A program made the translations under genes and the position numbers. Below are positions 16,993 to 26,436 of a stretch of DNA of 64,000 nucleotides, piece by piece. The notes under the pieces were generated by a model. It was given only the letters and a program-made list of their open reading frames with translations, searched no databases and had not been told where the DNA came from. The stretch is from Kocuria turfanensis. Lineage in GTDB: Bacteria; Actinomycetota; Actinomycetes; Actinomycetales; Micrococcaceae. How positions within the stretch are numbered: the stretch's first letter is position 1; every line of letters starts with the position of its first letter. Where the stretch lies: contig NZ_CP014482.1 in NCBI RefSeq assembly GCF_001580365.1, positions 1 through 64,000 on the forward strand. The letters are read 5' to 3'.

Positions 16993-17125
16993 CTACCATG
17001 CCGACTTGCGGCAGCGAGTCCACAAGCACCGCAGACGATCAGCTGACGTGGCGCCATGCGCCGAACAGCACCCGGACAGTGTGGCTAAAACGAGCCTTTT
17101 CGGGCACAAGTTTTGTAGAAACGGA

Positions 17126-17500
17126 TCAGCGCAAGTCGAGGAAGGAGCGCAGCTGGGCGAAGGCTTCGGGGATCACGCTGTAGTGGGCCCACCGGCCGCG
17201 CTGTTCGCGGGTGAGCAGACCGGCGTCGACGAGCTTTTTCATGTGGTGGCTGACTGTGGGCTGGCTGATGCCCAGTTCCTCGGTGAGGTCGCATGCGCAC
17301 ACGGCCTCGCACCCTTGGCCGACGACGTGGGAGAGCAGGCGCAGACGCATGGGGTCGGCCAGGGCCTTGAGGACCCTGGCGATCTGCTGGGCGTCCTGAG
17401 CGCCGATGGGGCCGCCCGAGAGCGAGCAGCACTCGTTCCGGAACGGGTGCGGGGCGCACTCGGTGGCTGCGGTGGCCTGGAGGTCGGCTGCGATGGTCAT
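17126..17500 (-). CDS. arsR: ArsR-type arsenite-responsive repressor
   Basis: The 124-residue winged-helix protein has the ArsR core ARVLKALADPMRLRLLSHV and recognition helix ISQPTVSHHMKKLVDAGLL. The metal site in helix 3 is GCEAVCACDL, matching the C-x-C-D-L pattern for As(III)/Sb(III); extra Cys lie near the N terminus (NECCS). It is divergent from acr3, so its operator would sit in the 85-bp gap. I chose the ATG at 17500; another in-frame ATG at 17515 adds five residues and cannot be excluded. Confidence 0.9.
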   Translation of the reverse strand: MTIAADLQATAATECAPHPFRNECCSLSGGPIGAQDAQQIARVLKALADPMRLRLLSHVVGQGCEAVCACDLTEELGISQPTVSHHMKKLVDAGLLTREQRGRWAHYSVIPEAFAQLRSFLDLR

Positions 17501-17514
17501 CACTCCATTGTACA

Positions 17515-17543
17515 TTGACGGAGTTCGATGTGACCCGTAATGT
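17515..17543 (+). promoter_or_regulatory. Promoter of the ars operon
   Basis: TTGACG at 17515-17520 and TAATGT at 17538-17543 are spaced by 17 bp, a good sigma-70-type promoter reading toward acr3. It starts directly at the arsR start region, so ArsR bound here would control both directions. Confidence 0.65.
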
Positions 17544-17584
17544 TCGGCATAGATGTTCGTCGATACGAAGGGTTGTCCCCGCCC

Positions 17585-18679
17585 ATGAGCGCCACCACGA
17601 CCGCCTCTGCTCCCGATCAGGGGGTTATGAAGGACCTGTCCTTCCTGAACCGCTGGCTGCCGGCCTGGATCCTGGCCGCCATGGCCGCGGGGCTCCTGCT
17701 CGGCCGGCTCGTGCCCGGCATCGACACGGCGCTGGAGGCCGTGAAGGTCGGGGAGGTCTCGCTGCCCATCGCGATCGGGTTGCTGGTGATGATGTACCCG
17801 GTGCTGGCCAAGGTCCGCTACGACGAAACCCACCGGGTCGCCGGCGACCGCCGCCTGCTGGGGGCGTCCCTGGTCCTGAACTGGGTCGTGGGTCCGGCGC
17901 TGATGTTCGTCCTGGCCTGGGCGCTGCTGCCCGACCTGCCCGAGTACCGCACGGGCCTGATCATCGTGGGCCTGGCCCGCTGCATCGCCATGGTCATGAT
18001 CTGGAACGACCTCGCCTGCGGAGACCGCGAGGCCGCCGCCGTGCTCGTGGCCGTCAACTCCGTCTTCCAGGTGCTCGCCTTCGGCGTCCTGGGCTGGTTC
18101 TACCTCCAGGTGCTGCCCGCCTGGCTGGGCCTGCCCACCACGTCCGCAGAGTTCTCCGTGTGGTCGATCGTGGTGTCCGTCCTCGTGTTCCTGGGCATTC
18201 CCTTGGCCGCGGGCTTTTTGACCCGCACCCTCGGCGAGAAGGCCAAGGGTCGGCAGTGGTACGAGGAGCGATTCCTGCCCAAGCTCGGCCCGTGGGCCCT
18301 CTACGGACTGCTGTTCACCATCGTGCTGCTGTTCGCCCTGCAGGGCGATGCCATCACCTCGAACCCGTGGGACGTCGCCCGGATCGCGCTGCCCCTGCTG
18401 GCGTACTTCTTCCTCATGTTCGGCATCGCCCTGCTGGCCTCCCGCGCCCTGGGACTGAACTACGCGAAATCCACCACCGTGGCCTTCACCGCTGCGGGCA
18501 ACAACTTCGAACTGGCCATTGCCGTGGCCATCGCCACCTTCGGGGTCACCTCCGGGCAGGCCCTGGCCGGGGTGGTAGGCCCGCTCATCGAGGTCCCGGT
18601 CTTGGTCGCCCTGGTGTACGTCTCCCTGTGGGCCGGGCGCAAGCTCTTCCCCGGCGACGCCACCGTCCCCACCCGCTAA
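17585..18679 (+). CDS. acr3: ACR3 family arsenite efflux pump
   Basis: The 364-residue protein has ten hydrophobic segments and the ACR3 motifs GLARCIAMVMIWNDLACGD (with the essential Cys in helix 4) and TAAGNNFELAIAVAIATFG. It expels arsenite, and perhaps antimonite, using the proton gradient. It follows the ars promoter by about 40 bp and leads the operon. The first ATG with a full N terminus, 17585, was chosen. ArsA and ArsD downstream could couple it to ATP hydrolysis, an arrangement known for some Acr3 systems. Confidence 0.93.
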   Translation: MSATTTASAPDQGVMKDLSFLNRWLPAWILAAMAAGLLLGRLVPGIDTALEAVKVGEVSLPIAIGLLVMMYPVLAKVRYDETHRVAGDRRLLGASLVLNWVVGPALMFVLAWALLPDLPEYRTGLIIVGLARCIAMVMIWNDLACGDREAAAVLVAVNSVFQVLAFGVLGWFYLQVLPAWLGLPTTSAEFSVWSIVVSVLVFLGIPLAAGFLTRTLGEKAKGRQWYEERFLPKLGPWALYGLLFTIVLLFALQGDAITSNPWDVARIALPLLAYFFLMFGIALLASRALGLNYAKSTTVAFTAAGNNFELAIAVAIATFGVTSGQALAGVVGPLIEVPVLVALVYVSLWAGRKLFPGDATVPTR

Positions 18680-18718
18680 TCCCCGCATCCCGTCCCCGCG
18701 AGCATCCAGGAGCAACCG

Positions 18719-19144
18719 TTGAACGCCACCCAGCCGTCCGTCCTGTTCGTCTGCGCCAAGAACGGCGGCAAGTCCCAGATGGCCGCGGCCCTGATGGCGC
18801 GCCGCGCCCACGGCGCCGTGGACGTCCACTCCGCGGGCACGAGGCCCGGGAAACAGATCAACGCCCTGTCCGCCGAGGTCGTCGCCGAGGTCGGGGCGGA
18901 CATGTCCCACGGAAAGCCGAAGGCGATCGACCCGGAGCTGCTGCGCCGCGTGGACCGTGTCGTGGTGCTGGGCGACGAGGCCGTCGTCGAACCCGTCGAG
19001 GGCATGACCGGCACGATCGAGACCTGGACCCTGAACGAGCCGTCCGAGCGCGGGATCGAAGGTGCCGAGCGCATGCGGATGGTGCGCGACGACATCGACG
19101 CCCGGGTCCAAGCCCTGCTCACCGAGCTCACCGGCACCCCCTGA
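18719..19144 (+). CDS. arsC: Arsenate reductase-like low-molecular-weight phosphatase with KNGGKS loop
   Basis: The 141-residue protein belongs to the LMW-phosphatase fold used by thioredoxin- and mycothiol-linked arsenate reductases. The loop is [15 protein letters not shown], where the usual Arg of CxxxxxRS is Lys; this variant occurs in actinobacterial ArsC homologues. The start is TTG at 18719 with AGGAG ten bases upstream. It lies 39 bp after acr3. Whether Lys supports arsenate reduction as well as Arg is unknown; it may act in a different thiol relay from the two other ArsC proteins of the operon. Confidence 0.82.
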   Translation: MNATQPSVLFVCAKNGGKSQMAAALMARRAHGAVDVHSAGTRPGKQINALSAEVVAEVGADMSHGKPKAIDPELLRRVDRVVVLGDEAVVEPVEGMTGTIETWTLNEPSERGIEGAERMRMVRDDIDARVQALLTELTGTP

Positions 19145-19198
19145 CCGCGTCCACCCTCCTGTCGTTCTTTTCCACGCCTTGAAAGGACTTTTCCTGCC

Positions 19199-19642
19199 AT
19201 GACTCCCCAGACTTCCCAGACTGCCGAGATCCTCCCGTCCGGGCCCCGGATCGAGGTGTTCGAACCGGCCCTGTGCTGCAACACCGGAGTGTGCGGCCCC
19301 GATGTGGACGAGGCCCTGGTGGAGTTCACCGCCGACCTCGAAAACCTGCGCTCCCGCGGGGTGGACATCACCCGGCACAACCTGGCCAACGACCCCCAGG
19401 CATTCGCGGACACCCCGGCGGTGAGCGACTTCCTGCGCGTGGCCGGCTCCGCCGGGCTGCCCCTGGTCCTGGTCGACGGAGTCACCGTCGCCACCGGCGC
19501 CTACCCCGACCGGGCACGCCTGGAGGCCCTGGCCCAGTCGGCCTCCCCGGCCCCGGAGCCCGGGACACATCAGGACCTGGGCCTTAGCGCTGCGACCTCC
19601 AAGGACTCCGCCGGGTGCTGCGGCCCCACCGGCTGCTGCTGA
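19199..19642 (+). CDS. arsD: ArsD arsenite metallochaperone
   Basis: The 147-residue protein carries the three chaperone cysteines in CCNTGVC (near residues 26-32), needed to hand As(III) to ArsA. The tail has a second Cys-rich motif, GCCGPTGCC, as in E. coli ArsD's C-terminal pairs. The body has the thioredoxin-like ArsD fold (LPLVLVDGVTVATGAYP). It directly precedes arsA, its partner, and follows an arsC. Besides delivering arsenite it may act as a weak secondary repressor. Confidence 0.92.
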   Translation: MTPQTSQTAEILPSGPRIEVFEPALCCNTGVCGPDVDEALVEFTADLENLRSRGVDITRHNLANDPQAFADTPAVSDFLRVAGSAGLPLVLVDGVTVATGAYPDRARLEALAQSASPAPEPGTHQDLGLSAATSKDSAGCCGPTGCC

Positions 19643-19685
19643 ACCTGCGGTGACCGACGATCTCCTGTTTCGGAAAGCGAGCACG

Positions 19686-21443
19686 ATGACGTTCCTCGAC
19701 CACACCCCCCGGTTCCTGTTCTTCACCGGCAAGGGCGGGGTGGGCAAGACCTCTCTGGCCTGCGCCGCCGCCGTGCACCTGGCCGGTGCGGGCCGGAAAG
19801 TGCTGCTGGTGAGCACGGACCCGGCCTCCAACGTGGGCCAGGTCTTCGGGGCGAGCATCGGCAACACGATCACCGCGATCCCGGAGATCCCGGGCCTGCA
19901 CGCCCTGGAGATCGACCCGGAGCAGGCCGCTGAGGCCTACCGGGAGAAGATCGTCGGACCGGTCCGCGGGCTGCTTCCCGAGGCGGAGATCGCCTCGATC
20001 ACCGAGCAGCTCTCCGGGTCGTGCACCACCGAGATCGCCTCCTTCAACGAGTTCACCGCGATCCTCGCCGACGCGACGATCGGTGAGCGCTACGACCACG
20101 TCCTGTTCGACACCGCCCCCACCGGGCACACCGTCCGGCTCCTGCGGCTGCCGGGGGACTGGACCGCGTTCCTGGACACCGGCAAGGGTGACGCCTCTTG
20201 CCTGGGCCCGCTCTCGGGCCTGGAGAAGCAGCACAGCACGTACGCCGCGGCGGTGGTCGCCCTGGCCGACCCGGCCCGGACCCGGTTGGTGCTGGTGGCC
20301 CGCGCCCAGGAGTCGAGCCTCGCCGAGGTTGCCCGCACGCACGAGGAGCTGGCGCGGATCGGGATGACCGAGCAGCACCTGGTGGTCAACGGCCTGATGC
20401 CCGCCGGGGAGGACCCCCTGGTGGCGGTGGTGCGGGCCCGCGAGCAGGCCGCCCTGGCCCAGATGCCGGCGGTCCTCACCGGCCTGCCGCGCGACGAGAT
20501 AGCGCTGCGCCCGCAGAACATGGTCGGGGTTCCCGCCCTGCGGTCCCTGCTCACCGACGACGACGGCGCCCCGGAGCCGGCGGCGTCCACCCCGCCCGCG
20601 GAGCTCGACCTGCCTGGCCTGGGGGTCCTGGTGGACGAGCTCGCCGGCCAGGACCACGGCCTGGTCGTGTGCATGGGCAAGGGCGGGGTCGGCAAGACCA
20701 CCGTGGCCGCGGCCGTCGCCGTGGCCCTGGCCCACCGCGGCCACGACGTGCACCTGACCACCACCGATCCGGCCGCCCACCTCTCTGGAACCCTGTCCGG
20801 GGGAGTCGAGCACCTGGCAGTCTCGCGGATCGACCCCGAACAGGCCGTCGCCGCCTACCGCGACCGGGTGCTGGCCTCCAAGGGGAGGAACCTGGACGAG
20901 ACCGGCCGGGCGCAGCTGGCGGAGGACCTGCAGTCCCCGTGCACCGAGGAGGTCGCGGTCTTCCACGAGTTCTCCAAGGTGGTCAACGAGTCCCGCCGCC
21001 GCTTCGTGGTCATGGACACCGCCCCCACCGGGCACACCCTCCTGCTGCTGGACGCCACGGGCTCCTACCACCGGGAGATCGCCCGCAGCATGGGTGAGAG
21101 TTCCTCCTACACCACCCCGCTGATGCGCCTGCAGGACAAGGAGCTGACCAAGCTCGTGCTGGTCACCCTGGCCGAGACCACCCCGGTGCTGGAGGCGACC
21201 CAGCTGCAGGAGGACCTGGAACGGGCCGACCTGCACCCCTGGGCGTGGGTCGTCAACAACTCCGTGGCCGCCACCGATCCCGACTCGGCGTTCCTGCGAG
21301 AACGCGCCCGCCACGAGCTAGAGCAGATCCGCACCGTGCAGCAACTGGCCGCCCGGACCGCCGTGATCCCTCTGCTGGCCGTCGAACCCGTGGGCGAGAC
21401 CGCCCTGGCGGAGCTCACCGGACCCGCCCGCGTCCGATCCTGA
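19686..21443 (+). CDS. arsA: ArsA arsenite-stimulated ATPase (two-domain)
   Basis: The 585-residue protein has two homologous ATPase halves. P-loops are FFTGKGGVGKTS near residue 12 and CMGKGGVGKTTVAAA near 332; each half has DTAPTGHT. Cys residues in CTTEIASF (near 115) and CTEEVAVF (near 420) match the As(III) site. It should dock on the pump and energise arsenite efflux with ArsD as donor. The ATG at 19686 (MTFLDHTPRFLFF) fits the family start; an upstream GTG at 19650 adds 12 residues. Confidence 0.93.
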   Translation: MTFLDHTPRFLFFTGKGGVGKTSLACAAAVHLAGAGRKVLLVSTDPASNVGQVFGASIGNTITAIPEIPGLHALEIDPEQAAEAYREKIVGPVRGLLPEAEIASITEQLSGSCTTEIASFNEFTAILADATIGERYDHVLFDTAPTGHTVRLLRLPGDWTAFLDTGKGDASCLGPLSGLEKQHSTYAAAVVALADPARTRLVLVARAQESSLAEVARTHEELARIGMTEQHLVVNGLMPAGEDPLVAVVRAREQAALAQMPAVLTGLPRDEIALRPQNMVGVPALRSLLTDDDGAPEPAASTPPAELDLPGLGVLVDELAGQDHGLVVCMGKGGVGKTTVAAAVAVALAHRGHDVHLTTTDPAAHLSGTLSGGVEHLAVSRIDPEQAVAAYRDRVLASKGRNLDETGRAQLAEDLQSPCTEEVAVFHEFSKVVNESRRRFVVMDTAPTGHTLLLLDATGSYHREIARSMGESSSYTTPLMRLQDKELTKLVLVTLAETTPVLEATQLQEDLERADLHPWAWVVNNSVAATDPDSAFLRERARHELEQIRTVQQLAARTAVIPLLAVEPVGETALAELTGPARVRS

Positions 21444-21490
21444 ACCACGCGATCCTCTTTCCTCCTTCGACAGAACGGACACCACCCCCG

Positions 21491-21922
21491 ATGAGCACCG
21501 AGACCACCAAGCCCAGCGTCCTGTTCGTGTGCGTGCACAACGCCGGCCGCTCCCAGATGGCCGCCGCCTACCTCACCCACCTCTCGCAGGGACGCATCGA
21601 GGTGCGCTCGGCCGGCTCCGCCCCGGCGGACTCCGTGAACCCTGCCGCCGTGGAGGCCATGGCTGAAGAGGGCATCGACATGAGCGCCGAGACCCCCAAG
21701 ATCCTCACCGACGAAGCCGTCCAGGACTCCGACGTGGTCATCACCATGGGGTGCGGGGACGCCTGCCCCTTCTTCCCGGGCAAGCGCTACGAGGACTGGA
21801 AGCTCGACGACCCCGCCGGGCAGGGCATCGAGGCCGTGCGCCCGATCCGCGACGACATCAAGGGCAGGATCCAGCAGCTGATCGCCGAGCTGCTGCCCGC
21901 CGAGCACACCACCACCAAGTAA
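21491..21922 (+). CDS. arsC: Arsenate reductase (LMW-phosphatase type)
   Basis: The 143-residue enzyme has the intact catalytic loop [14 protein letters not shown], and [17 protein letters not shown], which holds the resolving Cys region and is typical of actinobacterial arsenate reductases coupled to mycothiol/mycoredoxin or thioredoxin. It reduces As(V) to As(III) for export by the pump. It lies 47 bp after arsA and 11 bp before trxB, so it is well placed to use that reductase's electrons. Confidence 0.92.
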   Translation: MSTETTKPSVLFVCVHNAGRSQMAAAYLTHLSQGRIEVRSAGSAPADSVNPAAVEAMAEEGIDMSAETPKILTDEAVQDSDVVITMGCGDACPFFPGKRYEDWKLDDPAGQGIEAVRPIRDDIKGRIQQLIAELLPAEHTTTK

Positions 21923-21933
21923 GGGCCCGGGAA

Positions 21934-22923
21934 ATGAGCACGCACGAGGTGACCGACAAGCTGATCATCATCGGCTCCGGCCCGGCCGGCTACACCGCCG
22001 CCATCTACGCCGCCCGGGCCGGGCTGGCCCCGCGGGTGATCGCCGGCTCCGTCACCCACGGCGGGGCGCTGATGAACACCACCGAGGTGGAGAACTTCCC
22101 CGGCTTCCCGTCCGGCATCCAGGGCCCGGAGCTCATGGCCGGCCTCAGCGAGCAGGCCGAGCGGTTCGGGACGCTCATCGACTACGACGACGCCGCCTCG
22201 ATCCAGCTCACCGGCCACCTGAAGGAGGTCACCACCCTGGAAGGGGCGACCTACCGGGCTCCGGCGGTGATCGTGGCCACCGGCTCCGCCTACAAGGAAC
22301 TCGGCCTGCCCGAGGAGAAGACCCTCAGCGGTCACGGGGTGTCGTGGTGTGCGACCTGCGACGGGTTCTTCTTCCGCGACCAGGACATCGTCGTGGTCGG
22401 CGGCGGCGACTCCGCCATGGAAGAAGCCCTGTTCCTGACCCGCTTCGCCTCCTCCGTCACCGTGGTCGTGCGCCACGACGCGCTACGAGCCTCGAAGATC
22501 ATGGCGCAGCGGGCCAAGGACAACGAGAAAATACGCTTCGCCCACAACAGTGCCGTCACCGCCATCCACGGCCAGGACAAGGTCACCGGGATCACCCTGA
22601 CCGACACCACCACGGGAACCACTCGCGAGCTGGCCGCCACCGGTGTGTTCGTGGCCATCGGACACCTCCCGCGCACCGAGCTCGTACAGGGTCAGCTGGA
22701 GCTGGACGAGGAGGGCTACATCGTCGTCGACTCCCCCACCACCGTCACGAACCTGCCCGGGGTCTTCGCCTGCGGGGACGCGGTCGACCACCGCTACCGC
22801 CAGGCCATCACCGCCGCCGGCACCGGCTGCGCGGCCGGCCTGGACGCCGAACGCTACCTGGCCGCTCTGGAGGACGCCGACAGCATCGCCACCGCCCTGG
22901 TGGAAGAGAACACCCACGCCTGA
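21934..22923 (+). CDS. trxB: Thioredoxin reductase
   Basis: The 329-residue FAD enzyme has the FAD site [20 protein letters not shown], the redox motif WCATCDG near residue 137 and the NADP site [16 protein letters not shown]. The C-terminal FAD motif is [20 protein letters not shown]. It would use NADPH to reduce a thioredoxin or similar carrier that regenerates the ArsC enzymes. It is embedded between two arsC genes in the same operon, which supports a dedicated role. Confidence 0.92.
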   Translation: MSTHEVTDKLIIIGSGPAGYTAAIYAARAGLAPRVIAGSVTHGGALMNTTEVENFPGFPSGIQGPELMAGLSEQAERFGTLIDYDDAASIQLTGHLKEVTTLEGATYRAPAVIVATGSAYKELGLPEEKTLSGHGVSWCATCDGFFFRDQDIVVVGGGDSAMEEALFLTRFASSVTVVVRHDALRASKIMAQRAKDNEKIRFAHNSAVTAIHGQDKVTGITLTDTTTGTTRELAATGVFVAIGHLPRTELVQGQLELDEEGYIVVDSPTTVTNLPGVFACGDAVDHRYRQAITAAGTGCAAGLDAERYLAALEDADSIATALVEENTHA

Positions 22924-23030
22924 GCCACTGCGGCCCGCGCCCCCTCGAGGACACACCTGTCCGCTGACGCTCCGGTGACCCCGGGGCCCCTCCCTCACCG
23001 CCGAACGCCGTCGATCGCCAAGGAGCCGTC

Positions 23031-23660
23031 ATGACCCAGCCCGCCGAGACCAGAGACACCCACGTCCTGCAGCGCACCGCCGAGCACCTGGCCAAACGCT
23101 ATGAGGGGATCTTCTCCCCGGAGACGGTCGAACGCTACGTCTTCGAGTCCTACACGACGCTCTCCCGCACCGCGCGCATCCGCACCTACCTGGCGGCCAC
23201 CGCCGGGCACTTCGCCGACGACCGGCTCCGGGCACTGGCCCAGTCCCAAGGCAAGATCGACTCCCCCGTCCCGCAAGTGCTGTTCGTGTGCGTGCACAAC
23301 ATCGGCCGCTCCCAGATCGCCGCGGCACTGCTGAGCCACTACGCCGGGGAGAAGGTAGAGGTGCGCTCCGCCGGATCCCTGCCCGGGGCCGAGGTCCACC
23401 CCCTGGTGGTGCAGGTCCTTGCCGAACGCGGGATCGATTTGGCGCACGCCTACCCCAAGCCGCTGACCGACGACGTGGTGCGCGCGGCCGACTACGTGAT
23501 CACCATGGGCTGCGGAGACGCCTGCCCGGTCTACCCGGGCAAACGCTACCTGGACTGGGGCATCGCCGATCCCTCCGAGCGGACCCTGGAGGGCGTGCGG
23601 ACCATCGTCGACGCCATCGACACCCGGGTGCATGCCCTGTGGGACCAGATTCGCGACTGA
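23031..23660 (+). CDS. arsC: Arsenate reductase with N-terminal three-helix domain
   Basis: Residues 1-75 are a helical module (LAKRYEGIFSPETVERYVFE) seen fused to some actinobacterial arsenate reductases. Residues 80-209 are the reductase, with loop VCVHNIGRSQIAAALL and GCGDACPVYPGKRYLDW. It is the last gene of the ars operon, about 107 bp after trxB. The helical part may mediate dimerisation or bind a partner. It resembles the enzyme at 21491 more than the Lys-loop one at 18719. Confidence 0.9.
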   Translation: MTQPAETRDTHVLQRTAEHLAKRYEGIFSPETVERYVFESYTTLSRTARIRTYLAATAGHFADDRLRALAQSQGKIDSPVPQVLFVCVHNIGRSQIAAALLSHYAGEKVEVRSAGSLPGAEVHPLVVQVLAERGIDLAHAYPKPLTDDVVRAADYVITMGCGDACPVYPGKRYLDWGIADPSERTLEGVRTIVDAIDTRVHALWDQIRD

Positions 23661-23762
23661 CCGCACACCCCTTCGTTTCTTGACCCCGCCCCGCACGCAG
23701 AGGCGGAACCGACCGCGTCCGAGAGCCAGCAGGGAAAGCAAACCACCGCAGACAGTCCCGAC

Positions 23763-24353
23763 TCAGGCGCTCGGCATGGGCAGTTGACGGACACGACGGT
23801 AGAGCGTGGCCCTCGACATCCCGAGGTCGCGGGCGACCTGGGTAGCCGGCTCTCCGCCCTCGATCAGCCGCATAGCATTGCGGATCTGGGAGTCGGTGAA
23901 GGTCGGGCGCCGCCCGCCCAGGTCCTTGCCGGCGGCCCGACGCTTGGCCACCGAGTCAGTGATCCGCTCCCGCTTGATCTCCAACTCCATCTGCGCCAAG
24001 GCAGCCATGACGGTGAAGACCATCGAACCCATCGGGGTGTGGGTGTCCACGTCTCCCCCACCCAGGTTCAGCACCCGCAACCCCGCACCTCTCCCCCGCA
24101 GCGCCTCGGCGAAAGCCAGCATGTTCTGCGTCGACCGCCCCAGACGGTCCAGGGTGGTGACGACCAAGGTGTCGTCCTCCTCAAGCGCGGCCACGGCCTT
24201 GTTGAATTGTGGACGTAAAGCGTGGGCTCCAGACACTCCATGATCGACGTAGAGGTCATCGCGCCGCACGCCAGCGGCGATCAGGTCAGCCACTTGACGG
24301 TCCGCATCCTGCTGCCGCGTCGAAACTCGCGCGTATCCGATCAACTTCCCCAT
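23763..24353 (-). CDS. Serine resolvase/invertase (Tn3 type)
   Basis: The 196-residue protein has the catalytic N-terminal domain (GKLIGYARVSTRQQDADRQ, nucleophile Ser in RVST; DRLGRSTQNML) and a C-terminal HTH (ATQVARDLGMSRATLYRRVR). It should act on the res-like region directly upstream of its start. As a plasmid gene it may resolve multimers or belong to a Tn3-like element whose transposase is not in view. Two damaged relatives lie at 2930 and 36989. Confidence 0.92.
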   Translation of the reverse strand: MGKLIGYARVSTRQQDADRQVADLIAAGVRRDDLYVDHGVSGAHALRPQFNKAVAALEEDDTLVVTTLDRLGRSTQNMLAFAEALRGRGAGLRVLNLGGGDVDTHTPMGSMVFTVMAALAQMELEIKRERITDSVAKRRAAGKDLGGRRPTFTDSQIRNAMRLIEGGEPATQVARDLGMSRATLYRRVRQLPMPSA

Positions 24354-24363
24354 GGCAACCCCT

Positions 24364-24500
24364 ATGTGTCTCGCAACCAATGTCTGGTACACGATTCTAG
24401 GCACGCAGATAAAGTACATAGTTGCAAGACTTGCCGGACCGCGGGAAACCGCCAAAATTCGTGGCCGCAAAATTCGCCGGACGAGACGTCTCGCATCCCA
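24364..24500 (-). other. Putative res site of the intact resolvase
   Basis: Read on the minus strand, this region aligns along about 130 bp with 36852-36978, upstream of the second resolvase. Shared blocks include GAGACGTCTCGTC (a palindrome, 24483-24492), TTTCCGCGG-like sequence, a CTTTATC block, GCCTAGAATC, and GTTGCGAGACA close to the start codon. Conservation upstream of two separate resolvase genes is what a three-subsite res would show. Confidence 0.65.
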
Positions 24501-24605
24501 TGCCTTCAGAGACACACTCGATGTGGTTCGCATGACTGCCGGGCAAGCGCATGCCATGGTTACGATGATGTGCATCGATGTCAGCTACGAGCCATAAGGG
24601 GAACG

Positions 24606-25067
24606 ATGCCGTTCGAGGTGTTCGACAAGAGAATGACTCCGCTGGCTAAGGCACCGAGTGTGACTATCCAAAAGCGCGGGGTGATCTCGCTGAACAAGGC
24701 CGCTCACGACCTAATCAACAACGCCGAGACGGTCGAACTGCTCTACGACCACGACCGCCAGGTCATGGCACTGCGCGTCGCCGATGACTCCGCCCCGCAC
24801 GCCTACGCGGTCCGGAACGGTTCCAAGCGTGGCCCTGGGCAGGCGGTTGTCTCGGCCACGGCCTTTACCGCCCACTACGACATCGACACCACAGCCACGA
24901 GGCGGTGGAAGCCCTTCGTGGAGGACGGCATGCTCTGCGTGGACCTCACCCAGGAGGGCACGGTCATCACCGGAAACCGGGCAAAGGCCATCGATGCTGC
25001 CGCCAGCACAGATATTTCCACGGCTGATCAAGCCGCTGATATCGGACTCACTGCAGAGACAGAATGA
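24606..25067 (+). CDS. Conserved plasmid protein with AbrB-like start, unknown function
   Basis: The 153-residue product starts at ATG 24606 with AAGGGGAAC upstream. Its first third (PSVTIQKRGVISLNKAAHDL, then ETVELLYDHDRQVMALRV) resembles a swapped-hairpin AbrB-type DNA-binding fold or an antitoxin-like domain; the rest (YDIDTTATRRWKPFVEDGML) is not recognised. It lies divergent from the resolvase and convergent with the PIN toxin. The Lys/Arg-rich AbrB-like part suggests DNA binding, but that is only pattern. Confidence 0.6.
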   Translation: MPFEVFDKRMTPLAKAPSVTIQKRGVISLNKAAHDLINNAETVELLYDHDRQVMALRVADDSAPHAYAVRNGSKRGPGQAVVSATAFTAHYDIDTTATRRWKPFVEDGMLCVDLTQEGTVITGNRAKAIDAAASTDISTADQAADIGLTAETE

Positions 25068-25148
25068 GCCGGGCATAGGCTACGGCAGACCCGCGGGTTT
25101 CTTGTCGGACAACTATCGAAGCTGGTTTCTTATGACTGCTGGTCCTGC

Positions 25149-25721
25149 CTAAACATGCGGCGCGAGGATTTCGGCAACATCATGCATGGCGTAGCGACTT
25201 TCGAGAAGAACAAGAATTTCTGCAGGTGTACGTGGGGGGTTGCGTAGTCGGCCTGCAAGGGTGTGAAGCGCGTACGCCGCCCTCAACGGATCGACGTCTG
25301 CAGTGTCTGCTGCGAACTCGGCAGGGTGTAGAACTTTGATGTGCGCGGGCACTTTTTCCGGCTGAATGTGCTTGAAATTGTCGGTGACAATCCCTCCCGC
25401 ACCCCCCACGACGGCGGCTGCGACAACATGCTCGTCGTTGGGGTCGCGCAGCCCGTAACTTCCCTCCAGTGGTCCCCAGCCAGTCACGAGTGCGTCGTCG
25501 AAGTTCGTGCGCATCTTCATGATGAGGTAGTCAGAACGCCGCTGGGATTCTTCTGCCTCCACCCCACGCCCAAGTAGCTTCAGTTCCTCATGCCGGCGTA
25601 GTTCTCCGAGGATGGCCTCACTCCACAGCGGCCGATACAAACCTTCCGCCGCCATACTCAGGATGAAATCCCGTTGCAAACTGGGCCATAAAACACAGGT
25701 ATCAAGGATGGCGGCGAACAT
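25149..25721 (-). CDS. PIN-domain toxin (VapC-like ribonuclease)
   Basis: The 190-residue protein begins with a PIN signature, ILDTCVLWPSLQRDFILSM, and later has DPNDEHVVAAAVVGGAGGIVTDN, placing the acidic residues (Asp7, Glu near 48, Asp near 95 and Asp near 112) that bind metal for RNA cleavage. It is longer than typical VapC proteins (about 130) because of a C-terminal helical extension. The antitoxin-like HTH gene lies 20 bp upstream on the same strand, giving the usual antitoxin-first order. Confidence 0.85.
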   Translation of the reverse strand: MFAAILDTCVLWPSLQRDFILSMAAEGLYRPLWSEAILGELRRHEELKLLGRGVEAEESQRRSDYLIMKMRTNFDDALVTGWGPLEGSYGLRDPNDEHVVAAAVVGGAGGIVTDNFKHIQPEKVPAHIKVLHPAEFAADTADVDPLRAAYALHTLAGRLRNPPRTPAEILVLLESRYAMHDVAEILAPHV

Positions 25722-25741
25722 GTTGCCATCCTTGCACTTGG

Positions 25742-26272
25742 TTACCCATGATTCTGTCGTGTCGCCGCAACCTCGGCCCGAACCTGGCGCAGTCGTTCAG
25801 CGACAACCTCGGGGCTTTCTTCAAGGTCGTAGTCATCGGCCGTATCGAAGATTGCTCGGTACTGCTCCTCGCGACGCTGCTTGCGGTAACGCAATACATC
25901 GTCCAGGCGAAGTAGCCGGCGGCGCTTCCCGGGCGTATCCGCGGGAAGCTTGCCCTCGTCAATGAGCTTCACGACGGTAGGTCGACTTACTCCTAAAAGG
26001 TCGGCCGCCTGCTGGGTCGTCAGCGTCTGCGTCTGTGGGACCACAGTCACCGCTCGACCAGCCTGCAGGGCCTCGACGACCTGGCGCAGGACGCGGTAGA
26101 CGTTCTCAGGAATCTCGACACTATCGTTAGGCTCTGCCCCCACCAGGAGATATCGAGGCGCGGGGCGTTCACCCCTAGAGGCCTCATGCGCCTCGATGAA
26201 GTCGTACACCTTCGCTAGCTGGTCCGAACCCTCCGGCAGATAGGTCTGCTGCTCAAGCGTCTGTGCGGACAT
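25742..26272 (-). CDS. Antitoxin with excisionase/MerR-like HTH
   Basis: The 176-residue protein has a central HTH of the excisionase type (LTTQQAADLLGVSRPTVVKL, then IDEGKLPADTPGKRRRLLRL). The N terminus resembles antitoxins paired with PIN toxins, and the acidic C-terminal part (TADDYDLEESPEVVAERL) could wrap the toxin. The ATG at 26272 follows AGGGAGAG; a GTG six bases upstream is less well placed. Its HTH probably represses this two-gene operon. Confidence 0.82.
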   Translation of the reverse strand: MSAQTLEQQTYLPEGSDQLAKVYDFIEAHEASRGERPAPRYLLVGAEPNDSVEIPENVYRVLRQVVEALQAGRAVTVVPQTQTLTTQQAADLLGVSRPTVVKLIDEGKLPADTPGKRRRLLRLDDVLRYRKQRREEQYRAIFDTADDYDLEESPEVVAERLRQVRAEVAATRQNHG

Positions 26273-26436
26273 CGTCACCACTCTCCCTTAGATATGAAAC
26301 AATCGTAACCCCTTTCGTTTGCTTCGTAAATGCCTTGGAGGCCGCACCACGCCCTTGAGTCGGGGCACGCCCCTATCGCCCGCCAGGAAAATTTCAAGGT
26401 GTCTGAGGCCAGCGAACCGGGGCTTCCCTTGCGGGG

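Noticed and set aside
17126..19873. 915-codon minus-strand frame through the ars operon
   Set aside because: Only its last 124 codons are ArsR. The rest is a shadow of acr3 and arsC, which are clearly coded on the plus strand.
24606..25721. Gene at 24606 as the antitoxin of the PIN toxin
   Set aside because: The two are convergent, and the HTH gene at 25742 lies in the normal upstream position on the toxin's strand.
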